DNA of 64,000 nucleotides from Glaciihabitans sp. (GTDB taxonomy: Bacteria; Actinomycetota; Actinomycetes; Actinomycetales; Microbacteriaceae). The translations under genes were made by a program, and so were the position numbers. Below are positions 51,207 through 60,797 of the stretch, piece after piece. Position 1 is the first letter of the stretch. Each line of letters starts with the position of its first letter. The stretch covers positions 1 to 64,000 of the forward strand of contig JAODMY010000098.1 in assembly GCA_025465535.1 (NCBI GenBank), read 5' to 3'. The notes beneath the pieces are model-generated. The model made no database searches, was not told the DNA's origin, and saw only the letters and a list, made by a program, of their open reading frames with translations.

Positions 51207-52766
51207 ATGTCCGACCACGCCGCAGACCCCGCCGCAGACACTTCCGCAGGCACTTCTCCCTCTCCCGCGGAATCCGCTTCCCCGGCGGCGTGGCGAGCGC
51301 TCGTCGTGCTCCTCATCGGGATGTTCATGGCGCTGCTGGATACGACCATTGTCAATGTCGCGCTGCCGACCATCCGCGACAACGTCAACGGTGCGGGCAG
51401 CCAACCGGCGGGCGACGACATCCTGTCCTGGGTCATCTCCGGCTACGCGCTCGCATTCGGAATCGCTCTCATCCCCGCGGGAAGGCTCGGCGATCGGTTC
51501 GGACACAAGTGGATATTTTTCTCTGGCCTCGCTCTGTTCACGGTCGCGAGCCTCGCCTGCGGCCTCGCCCAGTCAGATATCCAGCTCGTCATCGCCCGCG
51601 TTGTGCAGGGTCTTGCCGGCGGCATCTTCCTGCCGGCCGTCACCGCGTTCATCCAGATACTGTTCCCCGGTCGCGTACGGGGCAAGGCGTTCGCCATCAT
51701 GGGCGCGGTCATCGGAGTCTCGAGCGCGCTCGGTCCCATCGTCGGCGGCCTGATCATCCAGGCCTTCGGGACGGCAAACGGTTGGCGTCTCGTCTTCGGT
51801 GTGAACCTGCCGATCGGTGTCGTCGCGCTGGTTCTCGCGATCATTCTCATTCCGGGCAACGAGCGCGTGGGGGAGATCACGGCGCGGACATCGGTCCGGG
51901 GCAGATCCGGCGGGGTCGACTGGATCGGCCTGATCCTGCTGACCGGCGGACTCGTCGCAATCCTCGTTCCCCTGATCGAGGGACAGACCGTCAACTGGAA
52001 GCCGTGGACCTACGAGACGCTGGCTGGCGGCGCGCTCCTGATCGTCCTGTTCGGGATCTGGGAGGTCTTCTACACGCGGCGCGGGCGCAGTCCGCTCGTG
52101 CCGCCGCACCTGTTCAGCCACCCGGCGTTCACGGGCGGAACGATTCTCGCGCTGGTCTACTTCGCCGCCTTCACGAGCATCTTCTTCACGATCTCGTTGC
52201 TCTGGCAGGCAGGACTTGGCCACACGGCGCTCGAGTCCGGGCTCGTCTCTGTTCCGTTTGCGATCGGATCCATCATCGGTTCGTCACAGAGCAACCGGCT
52301 CGCGCAGCGCCTCGGTCGCACCGTGTTGATCATCGGCACGGGCCTGGTCGCAGCCAGCCTGCTCGTGATCTGGATCATCCTTCTGAACGTGGATGGCAGG
52401 GATCTCACCAACTGGGATCTGCTCGCGCCGCTGTTCTTCGCGGGTCTCGGCAATGGAATGTTCATCGCTCCGAACGCGCAGTTCATTGTCGCGACCGTCG
52501 ATCCGTCGGAGGCCGGGGCGGCCAGCGGCGTGATCGCAACCATGCAGCGAGTGGGCGCGGCGATCGGCATCGCCGTCATCGGCAGCGTGCTGTTCACCCT
52601 GGTTGCGAACGTGGCGCCATCCATCCACAGCCAGGCGGATCTCGGGACGGCGTTCACGAACGCATCGGCGGGTGCAATCGGGGTGAGTGTCATCTTCGCG
52701 GTGGTCGCATTCGCTCTCGTGTTCGCGCTTCCGCGGCGCCTTTCGCAGCAGCGGCCAGCACACTAA
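51207..52766 (+). CDS. DHA2-family MFS drug-efflux transporter (14-helix)
   Basis: A 519-residue EmrB/QacA-type pump. Helix 1 has FMALLDTTIVNVALPTI (family motif), AGRLGDRFGHKWIF (loop 2-3) and RVVQGLAGGIFLPAV. About fourteen helices. Start ATG 51207 follows AAAGGA; upstream codons are not conserved in style and contain the leader hairpin. An Ala/Pro/Ser-rich N-terminal tail of 30 residues is typical. Confidence 0.92.
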   Translation: MSDHAADPAADTSAGTSPSPAESASPAAWRALVVLLIGMFMALLDTTIVNVALPTIRDNVNGAGSQPAGDDILSWVISGYALAFGIALIPAGRLGDRFGHKWIFFSGLALFTVASLACGLAQSDIQLVIARVVQGLAGGIFLPAVTAFIQILFPGRVRGKAFAIMGAVIGVSSALGPIVGGLIIQAFGTANGWRLVFGVNLPIGVVALVLAIILIPGNERVGEITARTSVRGRSGGVDWIGLILLTGGLVAILVPLIEGQTVNWKPWTYETLAGGALLIVLFGIWEVFYTRRGRSPLVPPHLFSHPAFTGGTILALVYFAAFTSIFFTISLLWQAGLGHTALESGLVSVPFAIGSIIGSSQSNRLAQRLGRTVLIIGTGLVAASLLVIWIILLNVDGRDLTNWDLLAPLFFAGLGNGMFIAPNAQFIVATVDPSEAGAASGVIATMQRVGAAIGIAVIGSVLFTLVANVAPSIHSQADLGTAFTNASAGAIGVSVIFAVVAFALVFALPRRLSQQRPAH

Positions 52767-52865
52767 GCGCTCACACGGACACTCGGGCTTCGCCCAGGAA
52801 GAATTGAGCTTGCGGCCAGCCGGGCGATAGGCGAATGCCCAGTGAGCCCAAGTTAGATTTATGGC

Positions 52866-53642
52866 ATGGCAAACAAGCGTGTGGTTGTGACGGGTGCGAG
52901 TTCAGGGATTGGGGCCGCGACCGTGCGACTCTTCCGTAAGCACGGATGGGATGTCGTGGGCGTCGCCCGCCGCAAGGACCGCCTCGACGCGCTCGCCGCG
53001 GAGACCGGTGCGGCCGTTTTCGTGGCCGACCTGACCAAACAGGACGACGTGGATGCCCTGCGCGACTGGCTGGCCACAACCGGTGAGGTCCACGCGCTCG
53101 TCAACAACGCGGGAGGCGCGTTCGGCCTCGATTCAGTCGAGTCCAGCGACGCTGACGACTGGATCCGCATGTACGACATCAACGTGATCGCGGTGAAGCG
53201 AGTGGTCAGCGCGCTGCTTCCGCTGCTGCGCAAGGGCGCCGTCGACCGCGGTGTCGCCGACATCATGACCGTCACCTCGATCGCCGGTCACATCGCCTAC
53301 GAGGGCGGGGGCGGTTACAACGCCGCGAAGTTCGCCGCGCACGCGGTCGTCGCGGTCCTCCGGCTCGAGCTCGCGGGCGAACCGATCCGGGTGCTCGAGA
53401 TCGCTCCGGGCATGGTCAAGACCGACGAGTTCTCGCTCGTCCGTTTCGGTGGCGACCAGGCTCGTGCTGACGCCGTCTACGACAACGTGCCCGACCCCCT
53501 CGTCGCCGAGGACATCGCCGAGACGATCGTGCTCACGATGGAACTTCCGAATCACGTCAACCTCGACCTGGTGACGATCAAGCCGGTCGCCCAGGCGGCC
53601 CCGCACAAGGTGATCCGCGCTGAGCTGAAGCCGAAGCTGTAA
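52866..53642 (+). CDS. Short-chain dehydrogenase/reductase (YdfG-like)
   Basis: A 258-residue SDR. NAD(P) motif TGASSGIGAAT near 8-18, LVNNAGGAFG near 79, catalytic Ser in TVTSIAGHIAYEGGGGYNAAKFA with Tyr and Lys of the YxxxK motif. The closing segment (VNLDLVTIKPVAQ) is like YdfG-type serine/3-hydroxy-acid dehydrogenases. Leaderless: TAGATT (52854-52859), 6 nt before ATG. Substrate unproven. Confidence 0.9.
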   Translation: MANKRVVVTGASSGIGAATVRLFRKHGWDVVGVARRKDRLDALAAETGAAVFVADLTKQDDVDALRDWLATTGEVHALVNNAGGAFGLDSVESSDADDWIRMYDINVIAVKRVVSALLPLLRKGAVDRGVADIMTVTSIAGHIAYEGGGGYNAAKFAAHAVVAVLRLELAGEPIRVLEIAPGMVKTDEFSLVRFGGDQARADAVYDNVPDPLVAEDIAETIVLTMELPNHVNLDLVTIKPVAQAAPHKVIRAELKPKL

Positions 53643-53654
53643 CCGTCGGGGTAG

Positions 53655-55115
53655 CTATTCGCTGTCCGCGAAGGCGAGCCTTGGCACCATGAACAGCAGC
53701 AGCGCGGCGAGCAGTGCGCCGCATCCGCAGATCGAGAACACGGTCAGGTAGCCGCCGAGACTCGGCACATTCTCGCCAAGGAATGCGACGCTGCTCCCCG
53801 CGAGCACGATGGCGAATGTCGACGACGCGAAAGATCCGCCGATCGTCTTCGTCGTGTTTGTCAGTGCCGTTGCGACGCCAGTCTGACCGCGGGGGGCGGC
53901 GGCAGCGGCGGCCGACGGGAGCGCACCGACCAGGGCGCCCGAGCCGAGTCCCGCGACGATCATGTTGGCAAGGGTCTCGATTTCGGTCGAGTGCAACAGC
54001 AGGAAGTCGAGGTATCCGGCCGCCACAAAGAACGTCGCGATGATGAGCGCGACGCGGGGCGACGTCCAGTTCGACAGGAACGGGAAGAGTACCGCGCCGA
54101 CGATGAGCGAAATCAGGTAGACGCCGACCACGACCGAAATGCCGCCGGAGCTGAGCCCGAGACCAGCCCCGGACTTGGGATCAGCCCCCGCGAACGTTGA
54201 CAGTGGCGCCTGCGCGCCGAGCAGGCTGATACCGACAAGACCCGCGGTGATCTGCACCGGCCACATGTTCGGCTGGCGAAAAACGCGGATGTCGATGGCG
54301 GGATCCGGGCGCCGCAGCTCGAAGCGAGTCCACGGGATGAACACGAGAATTCCCGCGGCCATCATCGCGTAGACCCACCACGCACCGGGACCGGCGATCC
54401 GCAGGAATGCGAGGCCGACTGTGACAAGCAGCAGTCCAATGGTGAGCAGGATGAATCCCCGCCCATCGAGCGAGCGACCAGGCAGTGGCTGGGACTCCGG
54501 AACGCCGAAGAAGATGGCAAAGAAGACGAGGGTGACCGCGATGGCCGGCACGGTGAGCGTCAGCGCGACGTTGTGCCCGAACACGTCGATGAGGTTTCCG
54601 CCCGCCAGGTCTCCGATGATCGCCCCGGCCTCGAGGGCGACGACCAGGAAGCCGGCGGCGCGCCTCGTTTGGGACGGGCCACGCCCGGTCTGGCGTCCGC
54701 GGTCGAAGATCAGGGCGACCTCGAGTGGGAGCCAGACCACGTAGAAGCCCTGAAGCGCGAACGCGATCAGGAACGTCGGAAACGTGTCGGCGAACGCGAG
54801 CCACCAGGTCGCGCCCGCGGTCAGCACCGTCGAGATGAGCAGGATGCGCTTGTGCCCGAACATGTCGCCGAGCTTGGCGAGAAACGGAACAACGAGCGCC
54901 GAGAGCAGCAGCTGCGCGGCCTCGAACCAGTTATAGCTCGCGGTCTCGATGCCAAGATGCCTGACCAGCGTCGGAATCAGCGGAACGTAGTAGCCCTGCA
55001 GGATGCCGCTGACCAGCTCGACCAGGAACAGGAATCCGACCAGGCCGAACGTGATGGCTCCCGCGCGACCCCGTGCATCGAAGATTGGGGCAGCGTTCGG
55101 GACAGCCTTTGACAT
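53655..55115 (-). CDS. MFS transporter
   Basis: A 486-residue transporter with about 12-14 helices. LAKLGDMFGHKRILLI is the loop 2-3 motif; the DHA2-like ELVSGILQGYYVPLIPTLVRHLG opens helix 1. The small charged loop FDRGRQTGRGPSQTRRAAG falls between helices 4 and 5. Leaderless start: minus-strand TAACAT (55122-55127), 6 nt upstream. Substrate unknown. Confidence 0.88.
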   Translation of the reverse strand: MSKAVPNAAPIFDARGRAGAITFGLVGFLFLVELVSGILQGYYVPLIPTLVRHLGIETASYNWFEAAQLLLSALVVPFLAKLGDMFGHKRILLISTVLTAGATWWLAFADTFPTFLIAFALQGFYVVWLPLEVALIFDRGRQTGRGPSQTRRAAGFLVVALEAGAIIGDLAGGNLIDVFGHNVALTLTVPAIAVTLVFFAIFFGVPESQPLPGRSLDGRGFILLTIGLLLVTVGLAFLRIAGPGAWWVYAMMAAGILVFIPWTRFELRRPDPAIDIRVFRQPNMWPVQITAGLVGISLLGAQAPLSTFAGADPKSGAGLGLSSGGISVVVGVYLISLIVGAVLFPFLSNWTSPRVALIIATFFVAAGYLDFLLLHSTEIETLANMIVAGLGSGALVGALPSAAAAAAPRGQTGVATALTNTTKTIGGSFASSTFAIVLAGSSVAFLGENVPSLGGYLTVFSICGCGALLAALLLFMVPRLAFADSE

Positions 55116-55192
55116 GATCGGATGTTAGTGCCCGCGGCACGGAAGCGGAGCGATGCAACACGCGCGTAACCCGCTGCCATTAGCGTAGGTGC

Positions 55193-55684
55193 GTGGAAAA
55201 GGTCGCCGACGAACGCGAAATACTGGGTTGGCTCGAATTCGGCGAGGCGGCAAGGCATCTTGCCGCGGATGTCCTGCACGACGATTTCGTTCCGGAGGTC
55301 GTGATCGCGATCGCGCGCGGTGGCCTCCTGCTTGCCGGCGCGATCGCCTACGCGCTCGACATCAAGAGCTGCGGCAGCCTGAACGTCGAGTTCTATACCG
55401 ACGGCCACTCGAGGCTCGAGCGTCCCGTGGTGCTCCCGCCGCTGCTCGATCAGCCCTCGCTCGCGGGCAAGCGTGTCCTGCTCGTGGATGACGTCTCAGA
55501 CTCCGGTCGGACCCTCGCGATGGTCGTCGAGCTGCTTGGCACCATCGCGGAGGAGGTGCGGACCGTCGTGCTCTACACGAAGCCAGGAACCCTTCACGTC
55601 CCCGACTACAGCTGGAGGCGCACCGATCGCTGGATCGCGTTTCCCTGGTCGTCCCAGCCTCCCGTCACGGCGGAGACGGTATGA
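55193..55684 (+). CDS. Phosphoribosyltransferase-family protein
   Basis: A 163-residue type I PRTase. PRPP loop is [17 protein letters not shown] near 96-112 and the N-terminal [18 protein letters not shown] gives the hydroxyl-binding loop. Resembles xanthine/hypoxanthine-guanine PRTases, so purine salvage is likely but the base is not determined. GTG start with TAGCGT (55181-55186), 6 nt upstream. Its stop overlaps ung by 4 bp (ATGA), so the two are coupled. Confidence 0.88.
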   Translation: MEKVADEREILGWLEFGEAARHLAADVLHDDFVPEVVIAIARGGLLLAGAIAYALDIKSCGSLNVEFYTDGHSRLERPVVLPPLLDQPSLAGKRVLLVDDVSDSGRTLAMVVELLGTIAEEVRTVVLYTKPGTLHVPDYSWRRTDRWIAFPWSSQPPVTAETV

Positions 55685-56391
55685 CGCCGACAGCCAGTTC
55701 TCCGCCCGCTGGTTCGGCTCGGCCGCTGACCGAGCCCATCGACGCGGGCTGGGCCGAGGCGCTTGCTCCGGCCTCGGCCGAGATCGCACGCCTCGGCGAT
55801 TTTCTTCGGGCCGAGACCGCGGCCGGGCGCGGCTACCTCCCGAGCGGAGCGAACGTGCTTCGGGCGTTCGCCTACCCGCTGGCAGACGTGCGCGTGCTGA
55901 TCGTCGGGCAGGATCCATATCCGACTCCCGGGCATCCAGTTGGGCTCTCGTTTGCGGTCGACCCCGACGTGCGGCCCATCCCGCGAAGCCTGCAAAACAT
56001 CTACCGCGAGCTGCACGACGATCTCGGCCTGACCCCGCCCGAAAATGGCGACCTCACGCCGTGGGCGCAGCACGGGATCATGCTGCTCAACCGGGTACTG
56101 ACCGTTCGCGCCGGTGCGTCCGGCTCGCACCGCGGCATCGGCTGGGAGGCCGTGACCGAGCTGGCGATTCGCGCGCTCGTTGCCCGGGGAACACCGCTGG
56201 TCGCCATCCTGTGGGGGAGGGATGCCGGGACGCTGCGGCCGCTCCTCGGGAACACGCCGATCGTGGCTTCCGCGCATCCGAGTCCACTGTCTGCCAGCGG
56301 CGGTTTCTTCGGTTCGAAACCGTTCAGTCGCGCGAACGAGTTGTTGGCCGAGCTCGGCGCCGAGCCGGTCGACTGGTCGCTCACGGCGTAG
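55681..56391 (+). CDS. ung: Uracil-DNA glycosylase
   Basis: A 236-residue family-1 UDG that removes uracil from DNA. Catalytic [16 protein letters not shown] near 77 (family GQDPYH, here with Tyr-Pro), [11 protein letters not shown] near 138 and the minor-groove loop [21 protein letters not shown] near 200. The N-terminal 30 residues are variable. Coupled to the PRTase gene. Confidence 0.93.
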   Translation: MTPTASSPPAGSARPLTEPIDAGWAEALAPASAEIARLGDFLRAETAAGRGYLPSGANVLRAFAYPLADVRVLIVGQDPYPTPGHPVGLSFAVDPDVRPIPRSLQNIYRELHDDLGLTPPENGDLTPWAQHGIMLLNRVLTVRAGASGSHRGIGWEAVTELAIRALVARGTPLVAILWGRDAGTLRPLLGNTPIVASAHPSPLSASGGFFGSKPFSRANELLAELGAEPVDWSLTA

Positions 56392-56434
56392 GCTCATCGC
56401 GGTTCATCCGATGGCCAGGGAAAGGAACACGTCG

Positions 56435-57013
56435 GTGCTAGAAGAGGAATACCAGGAGCGCAGGCAACTGCCGCAGCACCTTCGGCCGGTGCCCGAGCCC
56501 GAGCCCGGTTTCGAATACACGATCCGGCCGGCGACCGTGGCCGACCTGCCGAGCGTTCGTGAGATCTACAACCACTACGTGCGAAATTCGACCGTCACCT
56601 TCGACGAGAAGGCGATCTCACTCGCCGAGCTGCGCCGCAAGTTCGCTCACATCCAAAAGTTGAAGATGCCCTACCTCGTCGCCGAGAATCCGCGCGGTGA
56701 GATCCTCGGATACGCCTACGTCTACCCGTGGAAAGAGAAGGCGGCCTACCGGTTCACGGTCGAGAACTCCATTTACCTCGGCCCCGCCGCGACCAGCAAG
56801 GGGCTCGGCAAGGCGCTGCTTGCTGAGCTGATTGCGGCGTCGAAGGCCGCCGGCATCAAGGAGATCATCGCGGTGATTGCTGACAAGGGCGCCGACGCAT
56901 CCATCCAGATGCACAAGAATTTCGGCTTCAAGGAGATCGGCCACATGGGCAAGGTCGGATTCAAGTTCGACCGCTGGCTCGGCACCGTGCTCATGCAGAA
57001 GTCACTGAAATAG
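56435..57013 (+). CDS. GNAT-family N-acetyltransferase (PAT-like)
   Basis: A 192-residue acetyltransferase. RPATVADLPSVREIYNHYVRNSTVTFDE is the phosphinothricin-acetyltransferase-type start, with acetyl-CoA loop SKGLGKALLAELIAAS, then MHKNFGFKEIGHMGKVGFKFDRWLGTVLMQK. GTG 56435 is preferred because AAAGGA lies 9 bases upstream; an ATG at 56411 is also in frame. PAT relatives acetylate methionine-sulfoximine-type amino acids; the substrate is not fixed by sequence. Confidence 0.87.
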   Translation: MLEEEYQERRQLPQHLRPVPEPEPGFEYTIRPATVADLPSVREIYNHYVRNSTVTFDEKAISLAELRRKFAHIQKLKMPYLVAENPRGEILGYAYVYPWKEKAAYRFTVENSIYLGPAATSKGLGKALLAELIAASKAAGIKEIIAVIADKGADASIQMHKNFGFKEIGHMGKVGFKFDRWLGTVLMQKSLK

Positions 57014-57040
57014 CAAACACAGCACTAGCAAAAACAGCGG
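57011..57040 (+). repeat. 15-bp tandem duplication starting at the GNAT stop codon
   Basis: TAGCAAACACAGCAC (57011-57025) and TAGCAAAAACAGCGG (57026-57040). Both open with TAG in the same frame, giving two in-frame stops 15 bp apart. Confidence 0.7.
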
Positions 57041-57044
57041 CTGG

Positions 57045-57383
57045 TCACCGAACGGCGTGCTTAACGCCGCCGACTTCGAGGAGGGCGACTCCGCCCGCGA
57101 CGAGAGCCATCCCGAGTAGCTGCTGCCAGCTGAGGGTCTCGTGGAACACCAGCCAGCTGATGACGGCGACCACCACGACGCCGACTCCGGCCCAGATCGC
57201 GTAGGCGATTCCCAGCGGAACGCCGGCCCGCAGGGTCAGGGAAAGCAGCGTGAAGGATGCGACGTAGCCGACTCCGACGATGGCGTAGGCCCACCAGGCA
57301 CTCTTCGGTCCGCTCGCGAATTTCAGGAAGCTCGTGGCAATGACTTCGCTGAGAATTGCGAACGCGAGGTAGAGATAACCCAT
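57045..57383 (-). CDS. Small multidrug resistance (SMR) efflux protein
   Basis: A 112-residue four-helix protein: MGYLYLAFAILSEVIATSFLKFASG with the essential helix-1 glutamate (E13), AYAIWAGVGVVVVAVISWLVFHETLSW and a final helix. Works as a dual-topology dimer exchanging protons for cationic compounds. Start MGYLYLA (57383) is preferred over an ATG three codons upstream by family comparison. Confidence 0.92.
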   Translation of the reverse strand: MGYLYLAFAILSEVIATSFLKFASGPKSAWWAYAIVGVGYVASFTLLSLTLRAGVPLGIAYAIWAGVGVVVVAVISWLVFHETLSWQQLLGMALVAGGVALLEVGGVKHAVR

Positions 57384-57414
57384 GAGGATCATTCTGGCTG
57401 ACTAGTGTTGACGA

Positions 57415-57780
57415 ATGGCTGAAGCTCTTCGCGACCGTCCCCACGTCGCCACGGTTTTGCGCTCCTTTTCCGACTTCGTCTCGGCCGATGACGACACCGT
57501 CTTCGCCGCGCTCACGAAGCGTCTCGGCGCGGACGTCCACGCCGCATCCTTCTCGCTCGTCGACCCGGTCGAGCGACTCATCGTCGTGCAGGGCGACTGG
57601 TGGTATCGCGGGGAGTGGCGGGTGACCCGCGATCCGGCCGGCAGCGACATCGAGTACGAGATTCTGAACGTCGCTCGGCGTGCCCGCTGGGTTGGAAAGC
57701 TGACCGGTCGGCGCGCTGTTCGGGACTCATCGGGCGTCTTCTCCGCCGTGGTCGAGTCGGTTCGCGCCGAGGTCGAGTAG
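57415..57780 (+). CDS. Conserved-looking hypothetical protein
   Basis: A 121-residue soluble protein, unrecognised. A helical start (VATVLRSFSDFVSADDDTVFAALTKRLGADV) is followed by strands (FSLVDPVERLIVVQGDWWYRGEWRVTRDP). The leaderless promoter TAGTGT (57403-57408), 6 nt before the ATG, supports it as a real gene. It may be cotranscribed with the amidase 9 bp downstream. Confidence 0.7.
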   Translation: MAEALRDRPHVATVLRSFSDFVSADDDTVFAALTKRLGADVHAASFSLVDPVERLIVVQGDWWYRGEWRVTRDPAGSDIEYEILNVARRARWVGKLTGRRAVRDSSGVFSAVVESVRAEVE

Positions 57781-57789
57781 CTCCCGGTC

Positions 57790-59205
57790 GTGTTCGAACT
57801 CCATCACCTCACCGCCCAGGAGCAGTGGGACTGGCTGCACCGCGGCGAGATCACACCGCTCGAACTCGTCACCCACTATCTCGAGCGCATCGAGAGGCTG
57901 AATCCGGAGCTCGGCGCGTTCACGACCGTGACGCCGGATGCGGCGCTCGAGCGGGCGGGGCACCTCGCCGCCCGCGTGCCGAAGACCGCGCCGCTCTGGG
58001 GGATTCCGCTCGGTGACAAAGACCTGGCGAGGCGAGCCGGCGTGCGAACCACGTTCGGCTCCCGGTTGTTCGAGCACTTCGTTCCCGATTTCTCCGACGA
58101 GCTCGTCGAGGTCCTTGATGCCGCGGGTGGAATCAGCCTGGGCAAGACCAACGCACCCGAATTCGGCCTGCCGAGCTACACCGAATCCCTCGTCGCCTCT
58201 CCCGCCCGCAACCCTTGGGATCTCGAGCTTGGAGCCGGTGGCAGCAGCGGGGGAGCGGCGGTGGCGGTGGCCGCCGGCCTACTTCCGGTGGCGCCGGGAT
58301 CGGATGGCGGCGGTAGCATCCGCATCCCCGCCGCGGCCACCGGGCTTGTCGGGGTCAAGCCGAGCCGCGGTGTCGTCCCCGCGGGAACCGGGCTGACGAC
58401 TCTCGCCGGGCTCGTCACGGTTGGACCGCTCGCGCGAACCGTCGCCGACGCAGCCATGCTGCTCGACGCCATGATCGCGGGGTCGGAGTATCCGTACACC
58501 GTCCGCGCTCCGTCGTGGGATGGCGGCCCGCTCCTCGGCGCCGCAACTCGCGGCGAGGGGCGATTCCAGCTCGGCGTCATGACGACGTCCCCCTGGGACC
58601 TGGCCTACGACATCCAGATCTCGCCGGAGGCGCACGCCGCCCTGAACTTCGCTCTCGGCGAGCTCAGCGCAATCGGCCACGGCATCGAAGAGATCGCGCT
58701 CGAGCCCGATGACAGCTACGCGCCCGCGTTTCGCACCATCTGGCAGGCCGGTGCGGCTGGTATTCCCGCGGAGGGCAAAGAGCTCGAACTGCTCGAGCCG
58801 CTCACCCGCTGGCTGGTCGAGCGCGGACGCGAACTATCCGCACGCACGCTCGCAGAGGCGCTGGTCGCGCTCACGGCTTACGAGCGTTGGGTCATCCGCC
58901 AGTTCCGTGGATTCGATGCGATCGTCACCCCTGCCGTCGCTCTGACACCGCGACCGATCGGCTGGTATTCGCGTGAGGACCCGGAGCTCAACTTCGCGCA
59001 ACAGTGCCAGTACACGCCGTTCACCTCCTTCGCGAATGTGACCGGCCTGCCGGCGATTACGCTTCCGGTCGCGGCCACCGACGAGGGCCTGCCGATGGGA
59101 ATCCAACTGCTGGGTCGACCGGGCGGCGAATCCACGCTGCTGTCGATCGGTGCGCAGCTCGAGCGCCGGATCGGCTGGCAGCGCAGGCATCCGCCCGGCT
59201 GGTAG
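57790..59205 (+). CDS. Amidase (amidase-signature family), second copy
   Basis: A 471-residue amidase-signature enzyme. Lysine in GIPLGDKD near 76, serine in GAGGSSGGAAVAVAAG near 154, nucleophile serine in GSDGGGSIRIPAAATG near 177. GTG start. Distinct from the operon-linked amidase at 16675; this one has no transporter neighbours. GatA-like function is unlikely because gatB/gatC are absent here. Substrate unknown. Confidence 0.88.
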   Translation: MFELHHLTAQEQWDWLHRGEITPLELVTHYLERIERLNPELGAFTTVTPDAALERAGHLAARVPKTAPLWGIPLGDKDLARRAGVRTTFGSRLFEHFVPDFSDELVEVLDAAGGISLGKTNAPEFGLPSYTESLVASPARNPWDLELGAGGSSGGAAVAVAAGLLPVAPGSDGGGSIRIPAAATGLVGVKPSRGVVPAGTGLTTLAGLVTVGPLARTVADAAMLLDAMIAGSEYPYTVRAPSWDGGPLLGAATRGEGRFQLGVMTTSPWDLAYDIQISPEAHAALNFALGELSAIGHGIEEIALEPDDSYAPAFRTIWQAGAAGIPAEGKELELLEPLTRWLVERGRELSARTLAEALVALTAYERWVIRQFRGFDAIVTPAVALTPRPIGWYSREDPELNFAQQCQYTPFTSFANVTGLPAITLPVAATDEGLPMGIQLLGRPGGESTLLSIGAQLERRIGWQRRHPPGW

Positions 59206-59216
59206 CCGCTGATCGC

Positions 59217-59261
59217 GCGTTACTGGCTCGTGCGCTACTGGGCCGTGCGCTACTGGTCCGG
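59217..59261 (-). repeat. Three 15-bp tandem repeats at the lipoprotein stop codon
   Basis: Units at 59217-59231, 59232-59246 and 59247-59261 (GCG-TACTGG-CC). On the minus strand each contains CAGTAG or CAGTAA, so the lipoprotein frame meets stops at 59250, 59235 and 59220. Confidence 0.7.
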
Positions 59262-59849
59262 GGTCGCGAACACGTTGTCGACGATCAGTTCGAGCAGCGA
59301 GTTCGTCGAGGCGTAGAACCAGTAGCCGTTGATGAACAGGTAGGTGTCGGGATAGTCGGCGGTGTCAGAGTTGACGAAGACCGTTCCATTGTATTTCGGG
59401 GTTCCGGAGTACCCGTTGTTCGCCAGCGAAGCCTGCTCGGTCGTCGTCTGCTGCGCAGTGATGGCCGAGAACCCGTAGTCGACACTTTGCTGGGTGTTCG
59501 GATAGGCCCACTGGCAGAGAATCCCGCCCCATTCGGCGAACTGCGAGAGGTCGGAGGAGAAGTTTCGGACGCGCTCGACATAGTCCTTTTGCAGCGTGAA
59601 GCCGGCTGAGGCCTTGCCGTCGAAGACCGCGAGGGTCGTCGGCGGAAGAATGCTTCTGCAGGTATATGCCTTGGCAACGAACGTCGGTGTCGGTGTCGGA
59701 GTCGGTGCGGATGTCGTCGGTGCCGTCGCCGGAGTGGACGCGCTGGTCGGCGAGCTCGTCTTGTGCGACGTGCATCCCGTGATCGAGGCGACCACGATGA
59801 TGGCGATCACACCGAGCAGCGTTGGCGCGGCAATCGGGCGGCGGGACAT
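59250..59849 (-). CDS. Putative secreted lipoprotein, unknown function
   Basis: A 199-residue protein with lipoprotein signal (hydrophobic LLGVIAIIVVASITGC, lipid Cys near 26) and a Thr/Pro/Ser-rich spacer to about 57. The mature domain has two conserved-looking Cys (YTCRSILPP, GILCQWAYP) and resembles a class of small actinobacterial lipoproteins with no known role. GAGGGG precedes the ATG. Confidence 0.8.
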   Translation of the reverse strand: MSRRPIAAPTLLGVIAIIVVASITGCTSHKTSSPTSASTPATAPTTSAPTPTPTPTFVAKAYTCRSILPPTTLAVFDGKASAGFTLQKDYVERVRNFSSDLSQFAEWGGILCQWAYPNTQQSVDYGFSAITAQQTTTEQASLANNGYSGTPKYNGTVFVNSDTADYPDTYLFINGYWFYASTNSLLELIVDNVFATPDQ

Positions 59850-59925
59850 CTGGACCCCTCATGGTTCAGGCTGACAGGACACCGGCTCGGGGCATCCGTG
59901 CAGTCAATGCTAGATCAGAGCGAAC

Positions 59926-60753
59926 TCAGTTCGAGGCGACCGGCAGTCCCAGAATGCCGGCGGTCGCGTCCCAGAGTTCGGCCGCGAGTCTCGGGTCGTT
60001 CGCCTCCGGTTTCGTCGCACCGTTCGGCTTCAGCCCGTCGAAGTAAGTTCCGCTCGGCGCCTGGATCTCCGGGTCGGCGGCGAGCTGGATGAGTGGAACG
60101 GCGCCGGCTTCCGGGGTGATCTGGGTGGCGGATGCCAGCCGCATCGCGAAGCGCCCGAAGGCGGTATCCGTTCCGAAGGCGGTCCGGACGGATCCCGGGT
60201 GAAACGAGTACGCGGTCAGCGGGGTGCGCTTCGCGAGTTCCTTGGTGAAGAGAATCGTCTCGAGCTTCGACGTTCCGTACGCGCGCCAGCCGCCGAGGTA
60301 TGGCCGACGCTTCGAGTCGAGATCGGCGAGGTTGATCTTGCCGAACCGGTTCGCGACGCTTGCGGAGTTGATCACGCGGGCGTCGCTTGAGATGAGTCGC
60401 TCGAGCAGGAGGTTGGTCAGCAGAAAGGGCGCGAGGTGGTTGTGTTGGAAGGTGCGCTCGTGCCCGTCCGCGGTCAGCCCGCGCTTGCCGACGAGTCCAC
60501 CAGCGTTGTTCGCGAGGACGTCGATGGTCGGGTACGTCGACAGAAGTGTCGCGGCCAGGGCTCGCACGTCATCCAGCCGGTCGTAGTCGGCGAGGAACGC
60601 CGTGCCGCCGACACGCGCCGCAACTGCCCTGGTGCGCTCTGGATTCCTGCCGACGACGGCGACGTCCCATCCGGCGCTGGCGAGCTCGGACGCAGCAATC
60701 GCCCCGATCCCCGAACTCGCGCCCGTCAACACAATGGTTTTGTTCGCAGCCAT
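59926..60753 (-). CDS. Short-chain dehydrogenase/reductase (retinol-dehydrogenase-like)
   Basis: A 275-residue SDR. TGASSGIGAIAASELASAGW near 10-30, DVLANNAGGLVGKRG near 83, FQHNHLAPFLLTNLLLERL, catalytic SVANRF and Tyr-Lys in YGTSKLETILFTKELAKR. The long C-terminal part is like WW-domain/retinol dehydrogenase types. Start MAANKTIVLTG (60753) follows a weak GGTGGG. Divergent from the glycosyltransferase gene. Substrate unknown. Confidence 0.88.
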   Translation of the reverse strand: MAANKTIVLTGASSGIGAIAASELASAGWDVAVVGRNPERTRAVAARVGGTAFLADYDRLDDVRALAATLLSTYPTIDVLANNAGGLVGKRGLTADGHERTFQHNHLAPFLLTNLLLERLISSDARVINSASVANRFGKINLADLDSKRRPYLGGWRAYGTSKLETILFTKELAKRTPLTAYSFHPGSVRTAFGTDTAFGRFAMRLASATQITPEAGAVPLIQLAADPEIQAPSGTYFDGLKPNGATKPEANDPRLAAELWDATAGILGLPVASN

Positions 60754-60797
60754 GTTTTCCCACCATCCGCTAGTTATTTGCACAATACAGTGACTGT

